The position numbers and the translations under genes were made by a program. Below the pieces are notes generated by a model, which did not search any database, had not been told where the DNA came from, and saw nothing but the letters and a program-made list of their open reading frames with translations. A stretch of 64,000 nt of DNA from Mesoflavibacter sp. (GTDB lineage: Bacteria; Pseudomonadota; Alphaproteobacteria; UBA8366; Aestuariispiraceae): contig CP051228.1 of NCBI GenBank assembly GCA_017792345.1, positions 4,246,148-4,310,147 on the forward strand, given 5' to 3'. Positions 15,832 to 24,980 of this stretch are shown in pieces (within the stretch, counting starts at the first letter, position 1; every line of letters begins with the position of its first letter).

Positions 15832-18800
15832 TCAGAGGTCCTGAACGTCGACGACGCCGGGGATCGACTTGACTGCCTGACGGAACTGGGCGGTCACCTG
15901 AAATCCCCGATCCAGGGCCAGATCGACATCGCCTTGGAGCGTATTCAGCGCGCGCAGTTCGATCCGCCCGCGTCCCGGCTTCGCATGGCCGTCGAAGATC
16001 GCCTTCAGCTTCTCAATATCGCTGTTTTCGTTCAGGACAATCCGCATGCCCTTGGCCGCCTGGGCCGCTTCCTCATCCAGGCTTTTCACCGCATTGGCGG
16101 TCAGACGCAGTTCCGCATCCGGCCCCTCGCCCTTTTTATCGACATTGACCGTGACCAACAGCGGCTGACCGCTGTCCAGCAGATCGCGCGCCGATGACAG
16201 GGTTTCAGAGAACAAGGTGACTTCGAAATTCCCGCTGGCATCCGACATGGCGACAAAGGCCATCTTGGAACCCCGCGACGTCGTCATTATCCGCCGGCCG
16301 CCAACGATGCCCGCCAGTTTCACGCCTTTGGACAGGGGTACGCGGCCTGAAAGCACGTCCGACCATTGCGACACGCCCAATTTCCGGCAGGACGCGGCAT
16401 AGGCCTCCAGCGGATGCGCCGACATGTAAAAGCCGATCGCGTCAAATTCATTGGAGAGTTTATCGTTCGGCGCCCATTCCGGCAGGTTCGGCAGTTTGGG
16501 CCGGTTCGCGGTCGAAAGATCGCCGCCAAAAAGCCCCGCCTGCGCGCTGACCTTGTCGGCCTGGGTGGCGGCGCCATGGCCCAGGATGGACTCGAGCGCT
16601 TCAAACAGGCGTCGGCGATTGGGTTCCAGGGAATCGAAGGCCCCCGCCTTTACCAGGTTTTCGACCAGACGCTTGTTCAAAGCCTTGGAGTCGACCCTTT
16701 CGGCAAAGTCGAAAATGTCCTTGAAGGGACCGCCGTCGCGCCGCGCCGCGACCACGGATTCCATGGCGCCGGACCCGACATTCTTAAGCGCCGCGAGGGC
16801 ATAGCGCACACAGCGTTCGCCGTTCTCGTCCTTCTCAACACTGAACGCCACTTCGGACTTGTTCACGTCAGGTGGCAGGAGACCAATTCCAAGACGCTGA
16901 ATTTCCTCGCGAAACACGTTCAGCTTATCGGTGTTATGCATGTCGAGCGTCATCGACGCAGCCATGAACTCCACCGGATAATTGGCCTTCAGCCAGGCCG
17001 TCTGATAGGCGACCAGCGCATAGGCGGCGGCGTGCGACTTGTTGAAGCCATACCCCGCGAAGGCGTTGATCATGTCGAAGATCTCGTTCGCCTTCTTGGC
17101 GTCGACATCCGAATGCTGCTTGGCGCCTTCGACGAAAATCTGGCGCTGCTGATCCATCTCGGCCTGGATCTTCTTGCCCATGGCCCGGCGCAGCAGGTCC
17201 GCACCGCCCAGCGTATAGCCGGCCAGGACCTGGGCCATCTGCATCACCTGCTCCTGATAGATCGGAATCCCGAAGGTTTCCTCCAGAACCGGCTGCAATT
17301 TGGGATGGGGGTAGCTCGGCTTCTCCTCGCCGTGCTTACGCTTAATGTAGGTCGGGATATTCTCCATCGGCCCCGGACGGTACAGGGCCACGACGGCGAT
17401 CAGATCCTCCAGCCGGTCAGGCTTCATCGTCTTCAAGACGTCGCGCATGCCCGAGCTTTCCAACTGGAACACCCCGGTCGAGATCCCCCGGCAGAGCATT
17501 TCGAAGCTTTTCGCGTCATCGAGCGGGATCTTGGCGATATCCAACGGCTCGTCGCGGTCGTCGCGCAGATCGATCAACCGCCGCGCCTTGTCGATGACTG
17601 TCAGCGTCTTGAGGCCCAGGAAGTCGAACTTCACCAGCCCGGCCTGTTCGACGAACTTCATGTTGAACTGCGTCACCGGCATGTCCGAGCGCGGGTCGCG
17701 ATAAAGCGCGACCAGATCGTCCAGCGGGCGGTCACCAATCACAACCCCCGCCGCATGGGTCGAGGCATGGCGGTACAGGCCTTCCAACGCCTTCGCCATT
17801 TTGACCAGACGAGCAACGGACTCGTCCTCGTAAATCTGGGCTTGCAGCAGCGGTTCGCCATCGATCGCCTGCTGCAGTGTCACCGGATTGGCCGGGTTGT
17901 TCGGCACCAGTTTGCAGATCCGGTCAACCTGGCCATAGGGCATCTGCAACACGCGGCCCACATCGCGCAGTACGGCACGGGCCTGAAGCTTCCCGAAAGT
18001 GATGATCTGGGCGACCTTGTCGGTGCCGTATTCGTTCTGGACGTAGCGCAGCACCTCGTCCCGACGATCCTGGCAGAAGTCGATGTCGAAGTCGGGCATC
18101 GACACACGTTCCGGGTTTAGGAAGCGTTCGAACAGCAACTGATACTTCAAGGGATCCAGATCGGTGATCGTCAGGGCCCAGGCGACCAGAGACCCCGCCC
18201 CCGACCCGCGTCCCGGCCCGACCGGAATGTCATGACCCTTGGTCCATTGGATGAAGTCCGCAACGATCAGGAAGTAACCGGGAAACCCCATCTGATTGAT
18301 GATGCCCAGTTCGAAATCCAGTCGGGCCCAGTAAGGTTTGGCCGTCTCTTCGCGGGCGGCCTCATCCATATCCTCGGTGAAGACCTCCTCCGCCAGGCGG
18401 ACCTTCAGCCCTTCGACGGATAGATCACGCAGCGCCTCCTCCGACGTACGATCGCCCCGTTTCGTATAATCCGGCAGCAGCGGTTTGATTTTCTCCGGCA
18501 TGTAGGCGCAGCGCCGGGCGACCACGAGCGTATTGTCGGCCGCCTCAGGCAGATCCGCGAACAGGGCACGCATCTCTTGCGCCGACTTAAACCGGTGGTG
18601 CGGCGTCAGCTTACGTCGGTTGCCGTCGGTCAGGACAGTTCCCTGGGCGATACACAACAGCGCGTCATGCGCCTCATACATATCCTCCGTCGGGAAATAG
18701 CAGTCATTCGTGGCAACCAATGGAATGTCATGGTCATAGGCCAGTTGGACGAGAGCATCTTCGATCCGGTCTTCATCGACCAGATGATGGCGCATGATCT

Positions 18801-19332
18801 CGACATAGAGGCGATCGCCGAAGATCTCCTTCAGACGCAGCAGCGCCCCCTCCGCCGCCTTGGCCTGGCCATCGATCAACAATCGTCCGACCGGACCGTC
18901 CGTCCCGCCTGTCAGCAGGATCAGCCCGTCATGCCGTGCGGCCAGGTCCTCAATCCCGACCTGGGGCAGTTCCCCCGCTTCGGACTTCAGGAAGGCCCAG
19001 CTCACCAGGGTCATCAGGTTCTGATAACCGGCCTCGTTCTGGGCCAGAAGTACGACCTTGTCCGGTGGGGGTTTGATACCGTGCTGAGCCGGGCCGTCCC
19101 GTTCTTCGCGGCGCAGACTCAATTGTACACCGGTAACTGGCTGGACCCCTGCCCCGGCGGCGGCCTGCGCAAATTCCAGGGCGCCGAACATATTGTTTGT
19201 GTCGGTGATCGCGACCGCCGGCATGCGCTGTTCGGCGCAAGTCTTGACCAGATCTTTGACGCGGATCGCCCCTTCCGCCAGGGAATAGGCGGAGTGAACA
19301 CGCAAATGGACGAAATCGGCAGGGGCGCTCAT
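15832..19332 (-). CDS. dnaE: DNA polymerase III alpha subunit
   Basis: Replicative polymerase of 1166 residues, the usual length of bacterial DnaE1. It has an N-terminal PHP domain (HLRVHSAYSLAEGAIRVKDL, AITDTNNMFGALEF), and polymerase active-site motifs GRGSGAGSLVAW and PDFDIDFCQDRRDEVL. Also visible are YQEQVMQMAQVLAGYTLGGA, FNKSHAAAYALVAYQTAWLK, the helix-hairpin-helix region, and a C-terminal OB domain (KLAGIVGGRRIMTTSRGSKM). Start choice: ATG 19332 gives the conserved N-terminus, although its ribosome-binding site is weak. An in-frame start at 19407 would add 25 unconserved residues. It is essential for chromosome replication. Confidence 0.95.
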   Translation of the reverse strand: MSAPADFVHLRVHSAYSLAEGAIRVKDLVKTCAEQRMPAVAITDTNNMFGALEFAQAAAGAGVQPVTGVQLSLRREERDGPAQHGIKPPPDKVVLLAQNEAGYQNLMTLVSWAFLKSEAGELPQVGIEDLAARHDGLILLTGGTDGPVGRLLIDGQAKAAEGALLRLKEIFGDRLYVEIMRHHLVDEDRIEDALVQLAYDHDIPLVATNDCYFPTEDMYEAHDALLCIAQGTVLTDGNRRKLTPHHRFKSAQEMRALFADLPEAADNTLVVARRCAYMPEKIKPLLPDYTKRGDRTSEEALRDLSVEGLKVRLAEEVFTEDMDEAAREETAKPYWARLDFELGIINQMGFPGYFLIVADFIQWTKGHDIPVGPGRGSGAGSLVAWALTITDLDPLKYQLLFERFLNPERVSMPDFDIDFCQDRRDEVLRYVQNEYGTDKVAQIITFGKLQARAVLRDVGRVLQMPYGQVDRICKLVPNNPANPVTLQQAIDGEPLLQAQIYEDESVARLVKMAKALEGLYRHASTHAAGVVIGDRPLDDLVALYRDPRSDMPVTQFNMKFVEQAGLVKFDFLGLKTLTVIDKARRLIDLRDDRDEPLDIAKIPLDDAKSFEMLCRGISTGVFQLESSGMRDVLKTMKPDRLEDLIAVVALYRPGPMENIPTYIKRKHGEEKPSYPHPKLQPVLEETFGIPIYQEQVMQMAQVLAGYTLGGADLLRRAMGKKIQAEMDQQRQIFVEGAKQHSDVDAKKANEIFDMINAFAGYGFNKSHAAAYALVAYQTAWLKANYPVEFMAASMTLDMHNTDKLNVFREEIQRLGIGLLPPDVNKSEVAFSVEKDENGERCVRYALAALKNVGSGAMESVVAARRDGGPFKDIFDFAERVDSKALNKRLVENLVKAGAFDSLEPNRRRLFEALESILGHGAATQADKVSAQAGLFGGDLSTANRPKLPNLPEWAPNDKLSNEFDAIGFYMSAHPLEAYAASCRKLGVSQWSDVLSGRVPLSKGVKLAGIVGGRRIMTTSRGSKMAFVAMSDASGNFEVTLFSETLSSARDLLDSGQPLLVTVNVDKKGEGPDAELRLTANAVKSLDEEAAQAAKGMRIVLNENSDIEKLKAIFDGHAKPGRGRIELRALNTLQGDVDLALDRGFQVTAQFRQAVKSIPGVVDVQDL

Positions 19333-19430
19333 GATTGCCCAGTCTAGGCGAGTCTCCCGCCCTGTCACCGGGAACGGACGCGAACGAATGTCATCTTCTG
19401 GGGACAAGTCTGGGGAGAACTTGGCTTCCG

Positions 19431-20324
19431 TCAGGTATCCTTGCAGGCCGACTTCAAACTCAAGACATAGCCCGGCATTTCATGGGCCTGCACCTTCGCC
19501 GCCCGGACAAGTTCGTCGAAGTGATCCGTTAGCGTACGAATGTGCTCTCGCGTGTTGAAGACGAAATACATCTGGCCCAGGAACACTGCCGCCCGTTTCG
19601 GCCCGAAGACCGTATAGGGGATGGAATAGACACGTCTGCCGTCGAACAGGAACAGGCGGACGCGCGGATAGAGTTCTCGCAACAGCGCCGCCATGTATTC
19701 CAACTGTTCCAGGCGGTCGTCGCGCGGAAAGTCCGCCCAGACGCCCTCGCCGATGGCAAATGACCGCAGGGCCTGCCAGGAACAGCAGATCTCCATCTCC
19801 ATTTCCGGATTCCGCGACAGGGCCAGGCGGTTCTCGGTGGTGACCTTCATATCGTCGGCGGATTTCGCCTGGTAATCGGCATATTCAAACGCCAACAGCC
19901 GATCCGATTTCAGGAGATCCGGCAGGGAGGACGGCACATAGCGGACTTTGTAGCCGACGGCTTCGGTGTGCCATTGCTCCAGCAGTCTGTCTGATCCGCC
20001 TATGGCATCCGGCCGGGCGATCTCAACGGATTCCCGCAGAATGGCCGCTCCCTGTCCCGGTTCCTCCGCCAAGCCCAGCAACCAATCAGTGCTGACCTGA
20101 AGCGCTATAGCCATGGACGCTACAGTATCCGCCCGCGGCAACCGGTCGACGGACCGTGACAGCAATTGCGACAAGGTGGAACGGTCAACGCCAATGGCGC
20201 GAGCCAGGCCGGATTGATTGACGCCAACCTTATCCATCGCCTTTTCAAGCCGGGTGCGGAAGGCCGCGACCGTCTCGTTCCGGTCTGCGCTGCGCCCGAT
20301 GGGCACGCCGGGTTGTTTTGCCAT
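19431..20324 (-). CDS. XRE-family regulator with an unassigned ligand-binding-like C-terminal domain
   Basis: Protein of 297 residues. A Cro/CI-type helix-turn-helix lies at about residues 25-90 (NQSGLARAIGVDRSTLSQLLSR). A domain of about 180 residues with no motif I recognise follows (VRYVPSSLPDLLKSD, AVFLGQMYFVFNTREHIRTL). The C-terminal layout suggests signal sensing rather than a short phage repressor. It is transcribed divergently from a fatty-acid desaturase gene across 135 bp that holds a perfect 22-bp palindrome over its own extended -10 box. Autoregulation and control of the desaturase are therefore likely. RBS AAGGTGG. Confidence 0.85.
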   Translation of the reverse strand: MAKQPGVPIGRSADRNETVAAFRTRLEKAMDKVGVNQSGLARAIGVDRSTLSQLLSRSVDRLPRADTVASMAIALQVSTDWLLGLAEEPGQGAAILRESVEIARPDAIGGSDRLLEQWHTEAVGYKVRYVPSSLPDLLKSDRLLAFEYADYQAKSADDMKVTTENRLALSRNPEMEMEICCSWQALRSFAIGEGVWADFPRDDRLEQLEYMAALLRELYPRVRLFLFDGRRVYSIPYTVFGPKRAAVFLGQMYFVFNTREHIRTLTDHFDELVRAAKVQAHEMPGYVLSLKSACKDT

Positions 20325-20351
20325 TACGCCACCTTGTTTCTAAAACAGTAC

Positions 20352-20373
20352 GTTGGTGAATTATATCACCAAC
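20352..20373. promoter_or_regulatory. 22-bp palindromic operator over the XRE-gene promoter
   Basis: GTTGGTGA-ATTATA-TCACCAAC: 8-bp perfect arms around ATTATA. On the minus strand the centre reads TGATATAAT, an extended -10 element placed 36 bp before the XRE start codon. A third half-site (TTTTGGTGA, 20381-20389) lies further toward the desaturase. Confidence 0.75.
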
Positions 20374-20459
20374 TGCGGTGTTTTGGTGACAAGTATATCG
20401 TTCTCAAAACATCTGTTTCAATGCAAATACCCGGTATCACAAGGATGTGAGGAGGGCAT

Positions 20460-21398
20460 ATGGCGACACTGGCTGGCATTCGATCCAATACCTTACCGGA
20501 CCCCACGGTTCCGCGCGGCCGCACGGCCCTGGCGGAATGGCCGACCTGGTTTCTCTGGGCGGCGCATTACGGCGGGTTCGCGGCAGCGACCTATTACTGG
20601 TCCAACCTGCCGGTATGGATTGTCATTCCTTTGATCGCCTATCTGATCTGTTTCCACGCGCATCTGACGCACGAGCTGATTCACGGTCACCCGACCCGCA
20701 GCCGGCTGTTCAACCGACTGATGGTGCTGCCCAATCTGACGGGCTGGGTGCCTTATGAAATCTACCGCGACAGCCATATCGAACATCACCAGACCGGACA
20801 TCTGACCCATCCGTTGGAAGATCCGGAAAGCTACTACATCCGCGCGACCGTTTGGGACCGGCTGCCCGCGCCGGCGCAGTGGTTCCTGACCGCGAACAAT
20901 ACGCTCATCGGCCGGATGATCATCGGCCCGGTACTGATGATCTCTCAGTTCTTCGTGTTCGAGACCCGCCGTTTGTTGGGGGGTGACTTCCGCTATGCCG
21001 GTGCCTGGGCGGGTTTGATCGCCAGCAATGTCGCAGTCGGCTACTGGCTTTTCGCGATCTGCGGCGTGCCGGTCTTGGAATTCTGCCTGGCCTTCTATGC
21101 CGGGACGTCCCTGATGACAGTGCGGTCCTTCATCGAACACCACCTCGCCGATGGCCAGGACGAACGCTGCGCCATCGTCGAAGCCGGACCGCTGATGCAG
21201 TTGCTGTTCCTGAACAACTGCTTCCATCTGGTCCATCACGACCGCCCGTCGCTGGCCTGGTACGAGATCCCGAAAGTGTACGCGGCTGACCGCGACACCT
21301 GGCGTGCGCGTACGGGCGGACATTGGTTCCGCGGTTACTGGGACGTTTTCCGGCGCACAGCCCTGGTCCCAAAGGACAGCCCGCGCTTCCCCGGTTAA
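20460..21398 (+). CDS. Membrane fatty-acid desaturase
   Basis: Integral membrane di-iron desaturase of 312 residues. The three histidine boxes are visible: HELIHGH (about 77-83), HIEHH (about 103-107) and the C-terminal FHLVHHDRP (about 258-266). An extra HH lies at EHHLADG. Hydrophobic segments flank them. The family introduces double bonds into acyl chains or hydroxylates alkyl chains. Without alkane genes nearby, a lipid desaturase is the better reading. GAGGAGG ribosome-binding site. The gene lies divergent to the XRE regulator, with the palindromic operator between them. Confidence 0.85.
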   Translation: MATLAGIRSNTLPDPTVPRGRTALAEWPTWFLWAAHYGGFAAATYYWSNLPVWIVIPLIAYLICFHAHLTHELIHGHPTRSRLFNRLMVLPNLTGWVPYEIYRDSHIEHHQTGHLTHPLEDPESYYIRATVWDRLPAPAQWFLTANNTLIGRMIIGPVLMISQFFVFETRRLLGGDFRYAGAWAGLIASNVAVGYWLFAICGVPVLEFCLAFYAGTSLMTVRSFIEHHLADGQDERCAIVEAGPLMQLLFLNNCFHLVHHDRPSLAWYEIPKVYAADRDTWRARTGGHWFRGYWDVFRRTALVPKDSPRFPG

Positions 21399-21419
21399 TC
21401 AAGCGAGCGGGGATTTGGG

Positions 21420-22421
21420 TCAGGCGTATTCCAGTGTCTGACCCAGGCCTAACTTCTCCGCCTTCGCCAGCATGGCCGCACCCAGGGCGATATCACTGAG
21501 CGACAGGCCGCGATGCCAGAACAGGATGGTCTCATCCTCGCGCTCCCGTCCTGGAACACTCCCGACGGCGACCTCGCCCAATTCACCATGAATGCTGGTC
21601 TCACTGACTTTTCCGGCATCGATATGCGGCCGCAGCGCGCCCAGATGGCCGGCCCGCATCTGGCCGCGGTCGTCGACGACGATCTTGTCCATGATGTCGG
21701 TGAAGTCCAGCGGCAGCGTGCTCATGGTGCCATAGGGGACGACAAAGGCCCCCTTCTTGACCCATTCCCTTTTGAACAGCGGCTTCGGTTCCGGCAAGCG
21801 TGAGGCCTCGACCAGAATGTCCGCCTGATCGAGGCAGGATTCCCAATCCTCGGTCGCCGTCACCGGCTTGCCCAGATCGGCGCTGAGTTTTTCTGCAAAG
21901 GGATCGCGGCTTTCCTTGCGGCGGGAATGGACACGGATGTCCTCGAAGTCATAGATCGAATCCAGCAGGCGGACATTCCAATAGGCCGTTCCCCGCGCCC
22001 CGATATGCCCCAGGCGCTTCGCCGTTTTGGGGCCGAGGTATTTCGCGCCAAGGGCGGTCAGCGCCCCGGTCCGCATTTCCGTGATCGCCGTCGCGTCCAG
22101 AATGGCCTTCGGCATCCCCGTTTCGGGATCGAACAGATTCAGCAGCGCCATCTCGGACGGAAGGCCGCGTTTGTAGTTATCGACATAGTCGCCGACGATC
22201 TTCACCCCGGCGTAATTCAAGGGCGCAACATAGCCGCGCAACACATTGAAATGTCCGTTGAAAGCAGGATCCGGCGTCAGATGCATGCGCGGTTCGATCA
22301 CGCATTCGCCCTTGCCTTGCGCAATCAACCCGGCCTCGACCGCCGCCAGGATTTCCGCGTCGGTCATCGCCAGTTTTTCGATGTCCGGTCCGTTTAGATA
22401 TGTGAAGTTGATCCCTGCCAC
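21420..22421 (-). CDS. Ornithine cyclodeaminase / mu-crystallin family protein
   Basis: Protein of 333 residues with the OCD/mu-crystallin fold: a substrate region (VIEPRMHL, FNVLRGYVAPLNYAGVKIVGDY), then an NAD-binding Rossmann domain (LGHIGARGTAYWNVRLL), in which the usual GxGxxA is altered to GARGTA. Relatives include ornithine cyclodeaminase, alanine dehydrogenase and ketimine reductase, so the substrate is open. It is longer and less canonical at the Rossmann loop than true ornithine cyclodeaminase. It is convergent with the desaturase and divergent from the NUDIX gene. Confidence 0.8.
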   Translation of the reverse strand: MAGINFTYLNGPDIEKLAMTDAEILAAVEAGLIAQGKGECVIEPRMHLTPDPAFNGHFNVLRGYVAPLNYAGVKIVGDYVDNYKRGLPSEMALLNLFDPETGMPKAILDATAITEMRTGALTALGAKYLGPKTAKRLGHIGARGTAYWNVRLLDSIYDFEDIRVHSRRKESRDPFAEKLSADLGKPVTATEDWESCLDQADILVEASRLPEPKPLFKREWVKKGAFVVPYGTMSTLPLDFTDIMDKIVVDDRGQMRAGHLGALRPHIDAGKVSETSIHGELGEVAVGSVPGREREDETILFWHRGLSLSDIALGAAMLAKAEKLGLGQTLEYA

Positions 22422-22508
22422 GCCGTCGCCCTTTGTTGATGGTCACCTCTATGCGAGTGGATATACTCCGCCCGCCCCCGTCCAGTCACAAGCTTGGGAA
22501 AAACACTT

Positions 22509-23114
22509 ATGCCAGATGATCGGAAGGTCGAATTGATCCGGAAGGAAACACCGTTTCAGGGCTATTTCCGGGTTGATCGATACCATGTGCGCCATAGTCA
22601 ATTTCGCGGCGGCATGGGTCCGGAAATTTCTCGCGAAGTGTTCGAGCGCGGGCATGCCGGTGCCGTTGTTCCCTACGATCCTCGAACCAATGAGATCGTT
22701 CTGATCGAACAATTCCGCGCCGGCGCCTTGGCCGCGAATGATCCCGAGCCATGGCTTGTAGAAATTGTTGCCGGTATCATCGAACCCGGAGAAACGGCGG
22801 AAAACGTGGTGGAACGGGAAACGATGGAAGAGGCCGGGGTCTCCGTCTTCGATCTGATTCCACTCGGGAAACACTATATGACACCGGGCGGCAGCAGCGA
22901 GAGTATCGCCTTCTTTGCCGGCCGGTGCGACGCGACGTCCGTCGGCGGAGTGCACGGGCTGATTTCCGAGGGGGAGGACATCCGCGCCTTCACCCTGCCC
23001 CTGCCCGACGCCGTCGATATGGTCCTCGATAACCGCATCCGTAACGCCACCGCTGCCTTGGGGGTCATGCTGCTGCAGGCGCGGCTGGAAGACTTGCGGC
23101 GGCGATGGCGCTGA
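22509..23114 (+). CDS. NUDIX hydrolase, ADP-ribose pyrophosphatase type
   Basis: Protein of 201 residues with a complete NUDIX box GIIEPGETAENVVERETMEEAG (the residues of GX5EX7REUXEEXGU are all present, at about 92-114). N-terminal features match the ADP-ribose diphosphatase group (NudF/TrgB-like), with FERGHAGAVVPYDP and IVLIEQFRAGA. It hydrolyses ADP-ribose or related nucleoside diphosphates. ATG 22509 has GGGA at 9 nt. The upstream TTG 22494 overlaps that box. It leads a five-gene run in one direction (NUDIX, cysK, alaX, sseA, GNAT). Confidence 0.85.
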   Translation: MPDDRKVELIRKETPFQGYFRVDRYHVRHSQFRGGMGPEISREVFERGHAGAVVPYDPRTNEIVLIEQFRAGALAANDPEPWLVEIVAGIIEPGETAENVVERETMEEAGVSVFDLIPLGKHYMTPGGSSESIAFFAGRCDATSVGGVHGLISEGEDIRAFTLPLPDAVDMVLDNRIRNATAALGVMLLQARLEDLRRRWR

Positions 23115-23169
23115 CCTATTTACGGTGGACCGCGCGCAAACCGAATAATTCACACCGGGGTTTCGTCAA

Positions 23170-24171
23170 ATGACCGTTCGTTCCGATTTTACCGATGCCG
23201 TCGGCAACACGCCGCTGATCAAGTTGAAACGCGCTTCCGAAGAAACCGGCTGCACGATCCTTGGAAAGGCGGAATTCCTGAATCCCGGCGGTTCGGTCAA
23301 GGACCGCGCGGCCAAATACATCATCCTGGACGCGGAGGAACGCGGCGAGTTGGAGCCCGGCGGTCTGATCGTCGAAGGCACGGCAGGGAATACCGGCATC
23401 GGCCTTGCCAGCGTCGGCAATTCGCGCGGCTACCGCACCCTCATCGTCATTCCCGAGACCCAAAGCCAGGAAAAGAAAGACGCGCTGCGGCTTCTGGGCG
23501 CCGAGCTGGTCGAGAATGTCGCCGTGCCGTTCAAGGATCCGCGCAACTATGTCCATACGGCGCAGCGTATCGCCGAGGAACGTAAGGCCACGGAACCCCA
23601 TGGCGCACTCTACGCCAACCAATGGGACAATCTGTCGAACCGCGAAGCCCATATCCGGTCGACCGGGCCGGAAATCTGGGAACAGACCCAAGGCAAGATC
23701 GACGGCTTCAGTTGCGCCATGGGCACCGGCGGCACCTTGGCCGGCATGAGTCTGTTCCTGAAAGGCAAGAGCAAGGACATTCAGGTCGCGGCCGCCGATC
23801 CCTGGGGCGCGGCCATGTATAACTGGATCAAATCCGGCGAGTTGAAGGCCGAAGACGGCGGGTCGATCGCGGAAGGCATCGGCCAGGGCCGCGTGACCGG
23901 CAATATCGACGGCGCGGTCTTCGACGACGCCTATAAGATCAAGGACGAAGAAGCACTGCCGATCGTCCATCGTCTGCTGAAGGAAGAAGGCCTGTGCATG
24001 GGCCTATCCACCGGTGTGAACATTGCCGGTGCAATCCGGCTGGCAAAGGAAATGGGGCCGGGCCACACCATCGTGACCATCCTGTGCGACTGGGGCCACC
24101 GCTATATGGGCAAGGTTTGGAACCCCGCCTTCCTGAAGGAAAAAGGGCTGCCCGCGCCGGAGTGGCTCTGA
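23170..24171 (+). CDS. cysK: Cysteine synthase A
   Basis: PLP enzyme of 333 residues making cysteine from O-acetylserine and sulfide. The PLP-binding lysine is K44 in NPGGSVKDRAA. The phosphate and substrate loops EGTAGNTGIG and CAMGTGGTLAGMS are present, as is the C-terminal GLSTGVNIAGA. It is slightly longer than the E. coli enzyme. It lies next to alaX and a mercaptopyruvate sulfurtransferase, so cysteine and sulfane-sulfur metabolism is the theme of this run. Confidence 0.92.
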   Translation: MTVRSDFTDAVGNTPLIKLKRASEETGCTILGKAEFLNPGGSVKDRAAKYIILDAEERGELEPGGLIVEGTAGNTGIGLASVGNSRGYRTLIVIPETQSQEKKDALRLLGAELVENVAVPFKDPRNYVHTAQRIAEERKATEPHGALYANQWDNLSNREAHIRSTGPEIWEQTQGKIDGFSCAMGTGGTLAGMSLFLKGKSKDIQVAAADPWGAAMYNWIKSGELKAEDGGSIAEGIGQGRVTGNIDGAVFDDAYKIKDEEALPIVHRLLKEEGLCMGLSTGVNIAGAIRLAKEMGPGHTIVTILCDWGHRYMGKVWNPAFLKEKGLPAPEWL

Positions 24172-24260
24172 TCCCTTTCGGTTAAAATCCGGTCTGGCAA
24201 AATCGGTCGCCTTCATTAGGCTGTGACGCAATCCGCGCGCATGCTGAGTTGGAGGCGACC

Positions 24261-24977
24261 ATGACCGAAAGAACCGAAGAGCTCTTTCGAGACGATTCCT
24301 ATCTGAGAACCTGCGACGCCAAGGTCGTCGAAGTGAACGATCGCGGCGGTATCGTGCTGGACCGAACCGTCTTCTATTACACCGGCGGCGGCCAGCCGGG
24401 CGATACCGGTACGCTGTCTTTCGATGGCGGCTCCTTTCGCATCGGCACGACAATTCAGGTCGACGGCGACATCATCCACGTCCCGGAAGAAGGGCAGTCC
24501 CTACCTGCCCCCGGCACATCGGTGAAGGCTGAAATCGACTGGGACACCCGCTACAGCCTGATGAAGATGCATACTTCCATGCATCTATTGTGCTCTTTGG
24601 TGCCCTGCGGGGTTACCGGTGGTCAGGTCGGACCGGACAAGAGCCGCCTGGATTTCGACGTCGGCGAGCACACGCTGGACAAGGAAGCCCTGACCGAGGC
24701 GCTGAATCGGCTGATCGAAGAAGATCACGCCTTGGAGACCATGTGGATTTCGGACGCCGAATTGGACGCCAATCCGGACCTGGTTCGGACCATGTCCGTC
24801 CAACCGCCGCGCAATGCCGGCCGGGTCCGGTTGGTGAAGATCGGTGATGCCGTCGATCTACAGCCCTGCGGCGGCACGCATCTGGCCAGAACCGGGGAAA
24901 TCGGGCGGCTTCGCATCGGCAAGATTGAGAACAAGGGCGCGCGGAACCGTCGCGTGAACATCCATCTGGGAGATTGA
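24261..24977 (+). CDS. Alanyl-tRNA editing protein, AlaX type
   Basis: Free-standing editing domain of 238 residues, homologous to the AlaRS C-terminal editing domain, which hydrolyses mischarged Ser- or Gly-tRNA(Ala). The two zinc motifs are visible: HTSMH (HxxxH, about 108-112) and CGGTH (CxxxH, about 208-212), as well as the glycine-rich YYTGGGQPGDTG. ATG 24261 follows GGAGG at 5 nt. The earlier TTG 24249 overlaps the box. It lies between cysK and sseA with only 3 bp to the latter. Confidence 0.9.
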   Translation: MTERTEELFRDDSYLRTCDAKVVEVNDRGGIVLDRTVFYYTGGGQPGDTGTLSFDGGSFRIGTTIQVDGDIIHVPEEGQSLPAPGTSVKAEIDWDTRYSLMKMHTSMHLLCSLVPCGVTGGQVGPDKSRLDFDVGEHTLDKEALTEALNRLIEEDHALETMWISDAELDANPDLVRTMSVQPPRNAGRVRLVKIGDAVDLQPCGGTHLARTGEIGRLRIGKIENKGARNRRVNIHLGD

Positions 24978-24980
24978 GAT

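Noticed and set aside
16366-18120. Long plus-strand frame (584 codons) opposite dnaE
   Set aside because: Antisense to conserved DnaE sequence. No domain.
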